Notes: generated from the letters alone by a model not told the origin. 64,000 nucleotides of DNA from Thermincola carboxydiphila (GCA_016841325.1 JAENZJ010000001.1:124001-188000); one strand, 5' to 3'. Shown: positions 33,155 to 41,827, numbered from the stretch's first letter. Numbers and translations are program-made.

Positions 33155-33243
33155 GTTTGGGTGAAGGAAATTTGTGTTTTTTAGCGAAATATTACCATAT
33201 GTCGACATGTTCCCAAACGGCTCCCGGAAACATAACCGGAGCC
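33155..33243 (+). promoter_or_regulatory. Structured leader of the second GGDEF gene
   Basis: GTTTGGG (33155-33161) can pair with CCCAAAC (33212-33218), enclosing a 10-bp palindrome ATGTCGACAT (33199-33208). A strong hairpin follows directly: GGCTCCCGG with CCGGAGCC (about 33219-33243). No U tract follows and no known riboswitch class was recognised. The 169-bp gap contains no other gene. Confidence 0.4.
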
Positions 33244-33280
33244 ACCTAGATAAATGCTTATTATGCAGGGGGAAGGGTTA

Positions 33281-34408
33281 ATGACCGGAGACAGCAATAC
33301 CAACAGGAATTTATGGATTATAACGGGTATAGCCAGTGTGCCTTTTGCCATCCTGGCTTTTAATGACCCGGGCCTGTTAAAGACTCCTTATATTTACTAC
33401 TTATTCGCTGTGGCAGTCATTTTTAACGGGTTTCTGGTTCCCTTTATATTGTTTAAGGAGGAACCCAACTGGCTGAAAAAGACTGTTGCGCTTGGCATCA
33501 ATATGGTAATAGCTGTATTGTGGATCGAATTTACCGGTGGAATACAGAGTATTTTTTACCCTAGCTTTTTTTTGCTGCCTGTCTTTGCGGCAACAATTTA
33601 CTGTGGCATGCTCGACGCGCTCCTGACCGCATTTTTTGGCAGCGCCCTGACACTGTTTTTCCGGTATAACCAGCTCGGGTCAGTCAAAGAGGCTTTGAGT
33701 GATGCAGCTGTCCTGGTAAACATAATTTTCTTTTTCCTCATTGCTGCTATTGTCGGTTATATCGTCAGAGTACTCCGGGAACAGCAGGCCAGCACCCTCC
33801 GGATAACCTCAGAGCTGGAAACGGCTTACCACCAGTTGTCATCTTCCCATGAGCAGCTCCAGAGTTATACGGACATTATTGAAAAGATGAATAAGGAAAT
33901 GGAGCAGCTGGCGGTTACGGATGAACTGACTATGCTGTATAACTACAGGTATTTCCAGATAGCCCTGGACAAGGAACTCAAAAAGAACAAGGCCGGCAGT
34001 GTCAGCCTGCTGATGCTGGATGTGGACCATTTCAAACAGTTTAATGAGTTACACGGACACCTGACGGGAAATAAACTGTTAACAGAGATAGCCCGGATAA
34101 TCAGGGAGAATGTCCGGGATACGGATGCCGTATTCCGGTATGGCGGAGAGGAATTTGCCGTGATATTCCCCGGGCTTGAGCCGCAGCAGGTGCTGGAGTC
34201 TGCAGAAAAAATCAGGAGGGTCATTGAAAACACAACTATCAAAACAGCGGCCGGCAAACAGGTAACGGTTACTGTCAGTGAGGGAATATCACATTATCCC
34301 GGTGATTCCAGGAATAAGAGTGAACTTATCAGCCATGCCGACTTGGCTCTGGCTGAAGCCAAACAGGGCGGACGGAATCAGGTCAGAATATTCGCCAATG
34401 GGCAATAA
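33281..34408 (+). CDS. Membrane GGDEF protein with Asn at the guanine-recognition position
   Basis: A 375-residue protein: about six transmembrane segments (residues 10-165), a coiled-coil signalling helix (about 165-205), and a GGDEF domain (about 210-370). GGEEF is at 288-292 with an RDTD inhibitory site before it, so catalysis looks intact. The conserved stretch reads FKQFNELHGHLTGN: the Asn of the ND pair is kept, the next Asp is Glu, and the Asp that contacts guanine in PleD (Asp344) is Asn264. The same position is Ser in the cGAMP-producing Hypr enzyme GacA of Geobacter. Altered nucleotide choice is thus possible but unproven. ATG 33281 follows GGGGGAAGGG. Confidence 0.88.
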   Translation: MTGDSNTNRNLWIITGIASVPFAILAFNDPGLLKTPYIYYLFAVAVIFNGFLVPFILFKEEPNWLKKTVALGINMVIAVLWIEFTGGIQSIFYPSFFLLPVFAATIYCGMLDALLTAFFGSALTLFFRYNQLGSVKEALSDAAVLVNIIFFFLIAAIVGYIVRVLREQQASTLRITSELETAYHQLSSSHEQLQSYTDIIEKMNKEMEQLAVTDELTMLYNYRYFQIALDKELKKNKAGSVSLLMLDVDHFKQFNELHGHLTGNKLLTEIARIIRENVRDTDAVFRYGGEEFAVIFPGLEPQQVLESAEKIRRVIENTTIKTAAGKQVTVTVSEGISHYPGDSRNKSELISHADLALAEAKQGGRNQVRIFANGQ

Positions 34409-34485
34409 GTGAATAATTAACAATGGAAAACAGGCGGAAGATTAACAATAGATAAACAGGATAATTGCCGATGGATAAGATGATG

Positions 34486-34522
34486 AAGGGATGTCTCTGG
34501 TGAGGCATCCCTTTAATTTTTT
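34486..34522 (+). terminator. Intrinsic terminator after the second GGDEF gene
   Basis: AAGGGATG (34486-34493) pairs with CATCCCTT (34506-34513), followed by TAATTTTTT. Between the stop and this hairpin lies a short near-duplication (about 34411-34460). Confidence 0.85.
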
Positions 34523-34587
34523 GTGGCAGATGGAGAGGCAGGTGTATTCCCCCGGCGGCTACAACTCAGTTTGAGGGATGCTATGAA

Positions 34588-34614
34588 TAAATAAAAAAAG
34601 CCCATAAGTGGGCC
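34588..34614 (-). terminator. Minus-strand terminator-like hairpin
   Basis: Read on the minus strand, GCCCA and TGGGC pair around CTTA and are followed by TTTTTTTATTTATT. On the plus strand there is no U tract. No minus-strand gene is evident to its right. Confidence 0.45.
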
Positions 34615-34698
34615 AGAGTAAAAAGCGTCTCTCAGCACACACGATAATTAACAGAAAATAACAAGGAAATAAATGTAAAGTGTCGAATTGGTAGCTTT

Positions 34699-36807
34699 AT
34701 GAGAGATTTGCTTACATGTATTTATATGGCCACACTGAATAATGGCGCCTGTCATGCATTTATGACCCATGATCCCAGGGTTGATGCCGTGTTTCTGTTC
34801 CCCGGCCAGGACTCTGCTTCCCTGGAGGTGCTTACACCATATTTGCCTGTGGGGATCTCATATTATCTGATGCAAGCGGTGTCTGACGGTAAAAGGCTGT
34901 ATAGCCGGGAGGCATCCTATGAAACTCTGGTCCGGTCCAGGGCCGGTGAAGTTTACAGCCTGATGGTACGGTTGGAGCGGGTCCTAGGCAAAGGGACCCT
35001 GTTGGAACATATGGAAGGTTATCCTGCCAGGCTGGTAATGAAAAACCTGAGGACACTAAGGATACCGGAATCTCAAGTTTGCCGGGAAGTGCTTGGCGCT
35101 TTGAGAGGCCGCATTTTATTCCGTGAAGAACTTGAAACTGCTCTGGCGGAAAATACTGGTGACACTGCATTGCGTAACCGGAACCTTAATGATATACTAC
35201 AGGTCCTGGCCCTGCAGGGACAAGTTGAGGTGATGCCTGCATTGGGTTTTTCCGGACCGGTTACCGTGACCTGTTTCCGGTGTGGCAGTAAAACAGACCT
35301 GCGGAGCAGCTTTTGGGGCCCCGGGTTTTCCGGAGGCGGTGGGAAGGTATTCAGGGCAGACTGCCCGGTCTGCGGGTTTCCTTCAATATTTTGCGAACAG
35401 TGTAATACCCTCGGGGACTCCAGGCTTTGCCGCGGCCTATATGCTGCTCCGGGGGAATCTCTTAGCCGGTCAGGTCTAGGCTCTCAGCCCGAGAGCATGC
35501 TAAACCCTCAGCCCGGGAGGATGCTAAACCCTCAGCCCGAGAGCATGCTAAACCCTCAGCTCAGGGGGATGCAAAGAATTCAGCCCAGGGGGGTGCCCCC
35601 CCTGACATCTGCCCAGCGGGCTGCTTCAGATGAACTGGCGGCCTTTGCCTCGGGGCTGCCGGTATTACCGGCAGACAATGGCCAGACTAAAACAATAAGT
35701 AAGACTGCCAGATCCGGGAAGTTTCTTTTGGGAAAGCCCAAAACGAACATTAAGGAGTGTTTGGTCTGGGCGGTATGTGGAGCGGGAAAAACTGAGGTTG
35801 TCTTTGGCGCCATTGCTGAAGTGTTAAACCGGGGAGGCCGTGTCCTGTATGCCATCCCCAGGCGGGATGTGGTCCGGGAGCTGGCGCCCCGGCTGCAGGA
35901 TGCCTTCAGGGAAGTGGAGCTTTTGGCCAGCTATGGAGGGAGTGCCGGGAAATACCGTGCCTCCAGACTGGTAACAGCCACCACACACCAGGTTATCCGG
36001 TATTACAGGAACTTTGACCTCGTCATCCTTGACGAGGTTGATGCCTATCCCTACCAGGGGAGTGATATGCTTCGCATGGCCGTACAGAGGGCTGTAAAAC
36101 CCGGTGGGGGGACTATTTATCTGACAGCTACTCCTGACAGGAGGATGCTGGCAGATACCAGGAGCGGGGTGACCGGGTTGGTAACTATTCCCGCAAGGTA
36201 TCACGGTTATCCGGTGCCGGAGCCGCGGCTGGAAAAGGCGGCCCTGTATACCAGCAAGGGCCGCAACGGCAGGGAGGTTAACAGGGAAATTGTGAATCTG
36301 CTGCTCCGCTGGCTTAGTGATCCTGGCCGGCAAGCCTTTATTTTTCTGCCAACAGTCACTATTGTTGAAGAGTACGGACCTTTACTGGCAGAGGCTCTGC
36401 TGGCCGCGGTCCGGCGAAACGGGCATACTGCATATACCGGATACCGAACTGTCTTCCAGAATGACCTGCTGCGTTTCAGCCACGCCAGGGATGCGCAGCG
36501 GGACCGGAAAAGAGACGATTTTAAGAAAGGGAAGTTCCCCCTGTTTGTTACCACAACCATTATGGAGCGCGGGATCACGGTTAAAAAGGCTAATGTACTG
36601 GTATTGGAAGCCGACCGGGAACAGGTCTTTGATGAAGGGACCCTGATTCAGATGGCCGGGAGGGCCGGGAGGTCGGCTGAGTACCCTGAGGGGGAAGTGA
36701 TATTCGCCGGAAAGACAATTAATGATGCTATGAGAAATGCCAGGAAGAAAATCATTTTCCTCAACGAGACAGCCAGGGGGCAGGGATACCTGAAGCCGGG
36801 CCTTTGA
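34699..36807 (+). CDS. comFA: Late competence helicase ComFA
   Basis: A 702-residue superfamily 2 helicase required in known systems for DNA uptake. A zinc-binding region (about 190-250) has four Cys pairs: CFRC, CPVC, CEQC plus a later Cys. The helicase core has Walker A VCGAGKTE (Lys364), DEVD starting at Asp445, LTATPDRR, and a C-terminal domain with TTTIMERGITVKKANVLV and QMAGRAGRSAEYPEG. Between zinc region and helicase lies an insert of tandem MLNPQPxx octapeptides (about 256-300) not typical of ComFA. Start ATG 34699 has a weak ribosome site; ATG 34726 is possible. comFC follows at 36877 as in Bacillus. Confidence 0.9.
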   Translation: MRDLLTCIYMATLNNGACHAFMTHDPRVDAVFLFPGQDSASLEVLTPYLPVGISYYLMQAVSDGKRLYSREASYETLVRSRAGEVYSLMVRLERVLGKGTLLEHMEGYPARLVMKNLRTLRIPESQVCREVLGALRGRILFREELETALAENTGDTALRNRNLNDILQVLALQGQVEVMPALGFSGPVTVTCFRCGSKTDLRSSFWGPGFSGGGGKVFRADCPVCGFPSIFCEQCNTLGDSRLCRGLYAAPGESLSRSGLGSQPESMLNPQPGRMLNPQPESMLNPQLRGMQRIQPRGVPPLTSAQRAASDELAAFASGLPVLPADNGQTKTISKTARSGKFLLGKPKTNIKECLVWAVCGAGKTEVVFGAIAEVLNRGGRVLYAIPRRDVVRELAPRLQDAFREVELLASYGGSAGKYRASRLVTATTHQVIRYYRNFDLVILDEVDAYPYQGSDMLRMAVQRAVKPGGGTIYLTATPDRRMLADTRSGVTGLVTIPARYHGYPVPEPRLEKAALYTSKGRNGREVNREIVNLLLRWLSDPGRQAFIFLPTVTIVEEYGPLLAEALLAAVRRNGHTAYTGYRTVFQNDLLRFSHARDAQRDRKRDDFKKGKFPLFVTTTIMERGITVKKANVLVLEADREQVFDEGTLIQMAGRAGRSAEYPEGEVIFAGKTINDAMRNARKKIIFLNETARGQGYLKPGL
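35483..35590 (+). repeat. 24-bp in-frame tandem repeat in comFA
   Basis: Units of 24 bp start at 35483, 35507, 35531 and 35555, with a partial fifth. The first and third are nearly identical. They encode PQPESMLN-type octapeptides, and the last units diverge (QLRGMQRI, QPRGV). Confidence 0.9.
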
Positions 36808-36876
36808 CAATCCCAATAATAAAAATCAGGGGCTTCATGGCACTATCTGTAAAAACGCAAAGTGGAGGTGTGGTAG

Positions 36877-37773
36877 TTGAGATTGCTGGATAAGATGCTT
36901 CATTTACTGTTCCCGCAGCAGAGCAGTTGCCTCCTTTGTGGGCAGCCTGCCGGGTCTGAGGCCTTATGCGGGGATTGTATGGAGGGTATTGGCGGCAGCA
37001 GGCAGGACCTTAATTCCTGTCAGAGGTGCGGTCGCTATCTGCCGGAGACCGGTGAAGACAATGATGCCGGGCGGTCCGGTAAGGCACACAAGGGCGGCCG
37101 GTATTGCCCTGAGTGCCTGGAGGCGCCCCCGGCATTTTTTATGGCCAGGTCACTGGGGCCCTATAGAGGGGACCTGAAACAGGTAATTTACATGTACAAA
37201 TATACCGGATACCGGTCCCTGTGCAGGCCCCTTGGACTGCTGCTGGCCGAACTTTTCCTCAGGGAAAAAGAGTTTTGGGATTCCCGGGTTATAGTGCCTG
37301 TACCCCTGAGCCTAGAAAAGATGAGGACAAGGGGTTTCAACCAGTCCGAACTCCTGGCTGAACGGATGGGACAGCTGTTAAATCTTCCGGTGGTCAGATG
37401 TCTGCTGCGGACTATTGACACTCCCAGCCAGAGCAAGCTGACACGGCAGGGCAGGCAGGATAACATCAGAGGCGCCTTTGCCATTAACAGGCAGTTAATC
37501 ATTAACAGGCAGATAATGCATGGAAATGGTACGGCAGCGTTTGCAGACGGTATGGCAGCGTTTGCAGGGGGGACTGCAGCGCCTGCAGGGGGTATTGCAG
37601 CGCCTGCAGGAGGGATTAATAAAACATTGGGCAGGGCAGGTAAAGTCCTTCTGGTGGATGATATCCTGACCACCGGGGCTACTGCGGGTGAATGTTCCCG
37701 GGTGCTGCTCAGGGAGGGAGCGCAAAGTATAAGTGTAATTACACTGGCATCAGGGCTGCAGGAAAAAATGTGA
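36877..37773 (+). CDS. comFC: ComFC phosphoribosyltransferase-like competence protein
   Basis: A 298-residue protein: an N-terminal zinc ribbon (CLLC, CGDC, CQRC, CPEC within residues 14-73) and a type I phosphoribosyltransferase domain with VIVPVPLSLEKMRTRGFNQSELLA (about 138-161) and the PRPP loop VLLVDDILTTGATAGE containing Asp261. In Bacillus and other naturally competent bacteria ComFC aids DNA uptake. A repeat-encoded Ala/Gly-rich insert (about 217-246) precedes the PRPP loop and interrupts the usual spacing. Start is TTG 36877 after GGAGGTG. Together with comFA upstream and yvyF downstream it reproduces the Bacillus comF-flagellar gene order. Confidence 0.9.
   Translation: MRLLDKMLHLLFPQQSSCLLCGQPAGSEALCGDCMEGIGGSRQDLNSCQRCGRYLPETGEDNDAGRSGKAHKGGRYCPECLEAPPAFFMARSLGPYRGDLKQVIYMYKYTGYRSLCRPLGLLLAELFLREKEFWDSRVIVPVPLSLEKMRTRGFNQSELLAERMGQLLNLPVVRCLLRTIDTPSQSKLTRQGRQDNIRGAFAINRQLIINRQIMHGNGTAAFADGMAAFAGGTAAPAGGIAAPAGGINKTLGRAGKVLLVDDILTTGATAGECSRVLLREGAQSISVITLASGLQEKM
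37528..37611 (+). repeat. 21-bp in-frame tandem repeat in comFC
   Basis: Four 21-bp units (37528, 37549, 37570, 37591) encode the heptapeptides GTAAFAD, GMAAFAG, GTAAPAG and GIAAPAG. An 18-bp near-duplication encoding a repeated INRQ lies just upstream (about 37481-37516). Confidence 0.9.
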
Positions 37774-37858
37774 ATATTTCCTTTATAAAGAAGGAAAATG
37801 CAGGAATTTGTCGAAAAGTGACACAGAAGAAAACGGTTTCTGAACAGGAGGTATCAGT

Positions 37859-38284
37859 ATGGGTGACCTGAGAAATTGTCCCGAGTGTGGTAAGGTATTT
37901 GTCAAAATAAATAAAAACCTCTGCCCGGACTGTATTGAAAAAGAAGAAAACGAGTTCGAGGAAGTGAGAAAATATCTCAAAGACAACCCTAAGGCTTCTG
38001 TTGAGGAGATTGTGGAAATTACCGGGGTTGAGGAAAAGAAAGTACTCAGGTGGATGCGGGAAGGGCGGGTTGATGTCAGCTTCTCTGACGGCAGCAGCGG
38101 CCTGACTTGTAAAAGCTGTGGCGCCAGGATCAAGACAGGCAATTTTTGTTCCAGTTGTGCCAAAGCCCTTTCTGCCCAGATGAAAGGCGCAGCAGGGCAG
38201 AGGACAATAAGGCAGGAAGAGCCTGAAAAGGAAAAAGAAAAAAGAAGGGGTATGTATACTGCCGACAGGTTGAGGGACGACTAA
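37859..38284 (+). CDS. yvyF: YvyF-like flagellar operon protein
   Basis: A 141-residue protein of the family called flagellar operon protein TIGR03826. Two zinc-ribbon-like Cys pairs flank a helix-turn-helix-like middle: CPECGKVF and CPDC at residues 6-29, ASVEEIVEITGVEEKKVLRWM (about 42-62) and CKSCGARI plus CSSC (about 82-101). The tail is Lys/Glu-rich. In Bacillus yvyF lies between comFC and flgM, exactly as here. It may be a regulator of flagellar genes; the mechanism is not established. AGGAGG precedes ATG 37859. Confidence 0.87.
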   Translation: MGDLRNCPECGKVFVKINKNLCPDCIEKEENEFEEVRKYLKDNPKASVEEIVEITGVEEKKVLRWMREGRVDVSFSDGSSGLTCKSCGARIKTGNFCSSCAKALSAQMKGAAGQRTIRQEEPEKEKEKRRGMYTADRLRDD

Positions 38285-38529
38285 ACCGGGCAAAGAGTTT
38301 TCCAGTCTGCGGGCTTGTGATAAAAATAACAAAATTTTCAGACAAATAACGTCAGGCAGACTTGTTGATGAGCTATCCGGTGTATTTGGAAGAAAAACTG
38401 AATAAGTTTGAGATATTATCAGGAATTCCGGCCTAAATAAAAAGATATGTTTTCACGACATTAACTGTAAGTTTGGTTGTTATATGCAACAATTCTATCC
38501 AGTTTAGAATTTTTAAAGAGGTGGCCGGT

Positions 38530-38832
38530 ATGATTATCTCAAACAGTCAGATCAGGTCCCTGATTGCCATGTATGCCAATCAGGACAAAAAAGAGGTCCA
38601 GAGCCCCGAAAAAGGCATTAAAAAGTTTAACGAAGAAGCATACCAGATTTCTGTTTCCCATGATGCCCAGGCCTATATGACAGCCAAAAAAGCTATCAGT
38701 ACACTCCCTGATGTCAGGGAAGACCGGTTGGCCAATATAAAGAAACAGGTCCAGTCCGGTACTTATGAAGTAACTGATGAAGAAGTTGCTGAAAAGATGA
38801 TCGGGAGGAGCCTGGTTGACAAACTTGTTTGA
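38530..38832 (+). CDS. flgM: Anti-sigma-28 factor FlgM
   Basis: A 100-residue protein whose C-terminal half matches FlgM: DVREDRLANIKKQVQSGTYEV followed by VAEKMIGRSLVDKL. FlgM holds the flagellar sigma factor (sigma-D/28) until the hook-basal body is complete, so it controls flagellin expression from promoters such as the one at 43309. ATG 38530 follows AAAGAGGTGG. The 245-bp gap upstream (38285-38529) holds only small AT-rich inverted repeats (for example TTGTT/AACAA near 38477); I see no clear sigma-D promoter there. Confidence 0.9.
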   Translation: MIISNSQIRSLIAMYANQDKKEVQSPEKGIKKFNEEAYQISVSHDAQAYMTAKKAISTLPDVREDRLANIKKQVQSGTYEVTDEEVAEKMIGRSLVDKLV

Positions 38833-38883
38833 GCTTCTTTGGAGAACCAATGAAAGATTCACTAAAGATACGGGGGAATAAAG

Positions 38884-39378
38884 GTGGAAAAAATTCTTAC
38901 CGGGCTGCTGGAAAACATGTTGAGCCAGTTTGAGCTTTACCAGAGAGTGCTTTCACTGGCTTCAGAAAAGCAGCCGGTGTTGGTAAAAGGAGACCTCCAC
39001 GAACTTGACAGAATTACCAGGGAAGAAGAGGGGTTGATTTTACAGGTTGGCAGGCTGGAGGAGCAGAGACTTTCACTCCAGAAGGATTTGGTCGGCCATT
39101 TCGCACTTTCTGCCGAGGAATTAACTGTATCAGAGATCATCAGCCGTGTTGATGAGCCGACCGGTGTGCAGTTCAAACAGGTTATGGAAGACATGACCGG
39201 TGTGCTGCATAAACTGGCTGCAACCAATGAGGTCAATACGGAGCTGATCAGGAATTCACTTGATTTTGTGAATTTTTATTTTAATATACTTACTGATAAT
39301 GACAGCATTCCTTCTTACGGAGAAAAGGAAGATTCCTCAAAAGGGAATGCTGCCAAAATTTTTGACCGTAAGGTCTAG
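38884..39378 (+). CDS. flgN: FlgN-like flagellar chaperone
   Basis: A 164-residue, mostly helical protein (LLENMLSQFELYQRVLSLAS, LDRITREEEGLILQVGRLEEQR) typical of FlgN, which escorts FlgK and FlgL to the flagellar export gate. The identification relies on length, helical heptads and position between flgM and flgK, as in other Bacillota; sequence conservation in this family is low. GTG 38884 is the start with GGGGG upstream. Confidence 0.85.
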   Translation: MEKILTGLLENMLSQFELYQRVLSLASEKQPVLVKGDLHELDRITREEEGLILQVGRLEEQRLSLQKDLVGHFALSAEELTVSEIISRVDEPTGVQFKQVMEDMTGVLHKLAATNEVNTELIRNSLDFVNFYFNILTDNDSIPSYGEKEDSSKGNAAKIFDRKV

Positions 39379-39413
39379 GTAGTACAAAACCTCGAAAAGG
39401 CGGGTAATACTAT

Positions 39414-40874
39414 ATGAGTTCAACATTTTTCGGACTGGAAATTGGGAGAAAGGCGCTGCAGGTACAGCAGACAGCCCTGAACATAACGGGTCACAATATT
39501 GCCAATGCCAATACAAAAGGATTTACCCGGCAGCAGGCAGTGATGTCGGCTACCCAACCATTCGCCATGCCCTCTTATAACAGGCCGATAGGAGCCGGAC
39601 AAATCGGGACAGGTGTCGAGGTCCAGGAGATACGCCGGCTGAGGGATGACTTTATTGACCTTCAGGTGAGGCAGGAAGTTAATAAGTTCAGTGAATGGGA
39701 AGCAAAACAGGATGCCCTGCAGAAACTTGAAGTCATTTTCAACGAGCCATCAGAATCCGGCCTGAGGACAGTGATGGACCAGTTCTGGGAAGCATGGCAG
39801 GACTTATCAGGCAATCCTGAACTGGAAGCTGTCAGGAAGACAGTGCGGGAGAGAGGGATTACCCTTGCGGAAACCTTTAATCACCTGGACAGGCAGCTGT
39901 CTGAACTGGCCGCAGATATTGATGCTTCAGTAAAGATTAAGGTTGATGAAATTAATAATATCGCCAGCCAGATAGCCACACTCAATGACCAGATTGTGCG
40001 GATTGAGGTCCAGAATGACAACGCCAATGACCTGAGGGACAAGAGGGATCTGCTGGTAGACGAACTCTCCAGGAGCATTCAGGTTACTGTCAGTGAGGAT
40101 GAATACGGTTCCCTTAAGGTTATGATAGGAGGAAGGGCCCTGGTTTCCGGATCAGAGGCATTCCAGATATCAGCGGTGCCGGACCCGGCCAATAACGGGT
40201 ATGCTGAACTGCAGTGGGCTGCAGACGGCTCTGCTGTAATGGTACAGTCAGGAGAACTCAGAGGTATGCTGGACAACAGGGATACTATTGTGCCAAGTTA
40301 CCGGGACCAGCTTGATGAAATAGCCAGGACTGTGGTTGTTGAGTTAAATGCTGTTCATTCAGCTGGCTATGGTCTGGATGACAATGTTGGCGGAATTAAC
40401 TTTTTTGACCCCATTGACCCTCTGGACCCGACTTATCCCAATAACATTACCGCTGCCAATATTGCGGTTGATGCCGCCATCATGGCTGACCTGGATAATA
40501 TTGCTGCAGCAACGACCCCGGGTGACCCGCTTGATCCCGGGTTAAATGCCGGGGATGGGTCAAATGCCATAAATATCGTGGAACTGAAACACCGGAATCT
40601 TATCGGTACAGCCACTATTGATGATTATTACCGGGGCATGATTGCCGAATTGGGAGTCCAGGCCCAGGAGGCCGGACGAATGACTGATAACCAGGAGCTG
40701 CTGGTATCTCAGCTGGAAAACCGCCGGCAACAGGTATCGGGAGTTTCCCTGGATGAGGAAATGACAAATATGATTAAATTTCAGCATGCATATAATGCGG
40801 CAGCACGTGTGGTTACTGCCATGGATGAGATGCTGGAGACTATTGTTAACAGATTGGGGCTGGTGGGAAGGTAA
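39414..40874 (+). CDS. flgK: Flagellar hook-associated protein FlgK (HAP1)
   Basis: A 486-residue hook-filament junction protein. The N terminus (FFGLEIGRKALQVQQTALNI then GHNIANANTKGFTRQQ) is the flagellar rod/hook signature, and the C terminus (SGVSLDEEMTNMIKFQHAYNAAARVVTAMDEM) is the FlgK/FlgE terminal helix. The middle includes NQIVRIE-type coiled coil and a Pro/Asp-rich repeat DPIDPLDPTYPN. The ribosome site before ATG 39414 is weak (AAAGG). flgL follows. Confidence 0.95.
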   Translation: MSSTFFGLEIGRKALQVQQTALNITGHNIANANTKGFTRQQAVMSATQPFAMPSYNRPIGAGQIGTGVEVQEIRRLRDDFIDLQVRQEVNKFSEWEAKQDALQKLEVIFNEPSESGLRTVMDQFWEAWQDLSGNPELEAVRKTVRERGITLAETFNHLDRQLSELAADIDASVKIKVDEINNIASQIATLNDQIVRIEVQNDNANDLRDKRDLLVDELSRSIQVTVSEDEYGSLKVMIGGRALVSGSEAFQISAVPDPANNGYAELQWAADGSAVMVQSGELRGMLDNRDTIVPSYRDQLDEIARTVVVELNAVHSAGYGLDDNVGGINFFDPIDPLDPTYPNNITAANIAVDAAIMADLDNIAAATTPGDPLDPGLNAGDGSNAINIVELKHRNLIGTATIDDYYRGMIAELGVQAQEAGRMTDNQELLVSQLENRRQQVSGVSLDEEMTNMIKFQHAYNAAARVVTAMDEMLETIVNRLGLVGR

Positions 40875-40951
40875 TTCTGAATACTGAATTCTGACTACTG
40901 ACTCCTGTTCACATAATACCGTTACTAATTGCAAATAAAGGGGTGTCATTG

Positions 40952-41827
40952 ATGCGCGTTACTCAGGGTATGCTGGTCAGTAACTTCCTGAACAACCTGA
41001 ATACCAATTACCGCAATATGAACAGAATCCAGGAACAACTCTCAACAACCAAGAAAATAAACCGGCCGTCAGATGACCCTGTTGGGGTAGTTACATCCCT
41101 CAGGCTGTATACCAATCTGACGGAAACCGAAAAGTACCTGGGCAATGTGGAAAGTGCCCTGGCATGGCTGAATACCACTGATACAGCTTTGGGCCAGGCG
41201 GCAGATGTCCTGGACCGGGTCCGGGAACTGACAGTTGCCAGTGCCAGTGACTCATTGTCCCAGTCAGCACGGGATGCCCTGGCTGCCGAGGTTGCCGAAC
41301 TGAGGGAACAGCTGGAGCAGATCGGCAATACTGCCCATGACGGGCGGTATATTTTCGGGGGTTTCCGCACAACCGAACCTCCCTTTGCGGCAGGGGCTTA
41401 TGTGGGGAATACGGGCAGCATGAACTATGAAATCGGAGTTAACATCACCATTCCGGTGAATATCACCGGTGATGATGTTTTAATAAATACAGTGGATACC
41501 TTTGCACTGCTGACAAATATTGAAGCTGAGATCACCGCCGGGAACACGGCTTCCCTGTCAGGCACCAGGCTGGGGGAGTTGGACCAGGCCATAGATAATA
41601 TCCTCTCATTAAGGTCAGGGGTCGGCGCCAAAACCAACAGGCTGGAACTGACCAAAACAAGGCTTGAAGATGCAGGCCTAAACTTTTCCACCCTGCTCTC
41701 AGAGAATGAAGATATTAATACTGCAGAGGTGATTACACAGTTAAAAATGCAGGAAAACACCTACAATACCGCACTGGCAGCGGGGGCCAGGATTATCCAG
41801 CCGACTCTGCTGGACTTCCTAAGGTAG
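40952..41827 (+). CDS. flgL: Flagellar hook-associated protein FlgL (HAP3)
   Basis: A 291-residue flagellin-like junction protein. MRVTQGMLVSNFLNNLNTNY at the start and ISTTKKINRPSDDP-type sequence (LSTTKKINRPSDDPVG, about residues 32-47) are diagnostic, and the C terminus (AEVITQLKMQENTYNTALAAGARII) is the D0 helix. ATG 40952 is six bases after AAAGGGGTG; GTG 40943 is unlikely. The 77-bp gap from flgK contains a low-complexity stretch with several CTGAATACTGA/CTGACTACTGA-like steps. Confidence 0.95.
   Translation: MRVTQGMLVSNFLNNLNTNYRNMNRIQEQLSTTKKINRPSDDPVGVVTSLRLYTNLTETEKYLGNVESALAWLNTTDTALGQAADVLDRVRELTVASASDSLSQSARDALAAEVAELREQLEQIGNTAHDGRYIFGGFRTTEPPFAAGAYVGNTGSMNYEIGVNITIPVNITGDDVLINTVDTFALLTNIEAEITAGNTASLSGTRLGELDQAIDNILSLRSGVGAKTNRLELTKTRLEDAGLNFSTLLSENEDINTAEVITQLKMQENTYNTALAAGARIIQPTLLDFLR

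Noticed and set aside
38285-38529. Sigma-D promoter before flgM
   Set aside because: TAAA and GATA-like words occur (near 38434) but not with a 15-bp spacing to a CCGAT-type -10.
40875-40951. CTGAATACTGA-type repeats between flgK and flgL as a regulatory array
   Set aside because: The steps are short and irregular and look like slippage-prone low-complexity sequence; no unit is long enough to call.
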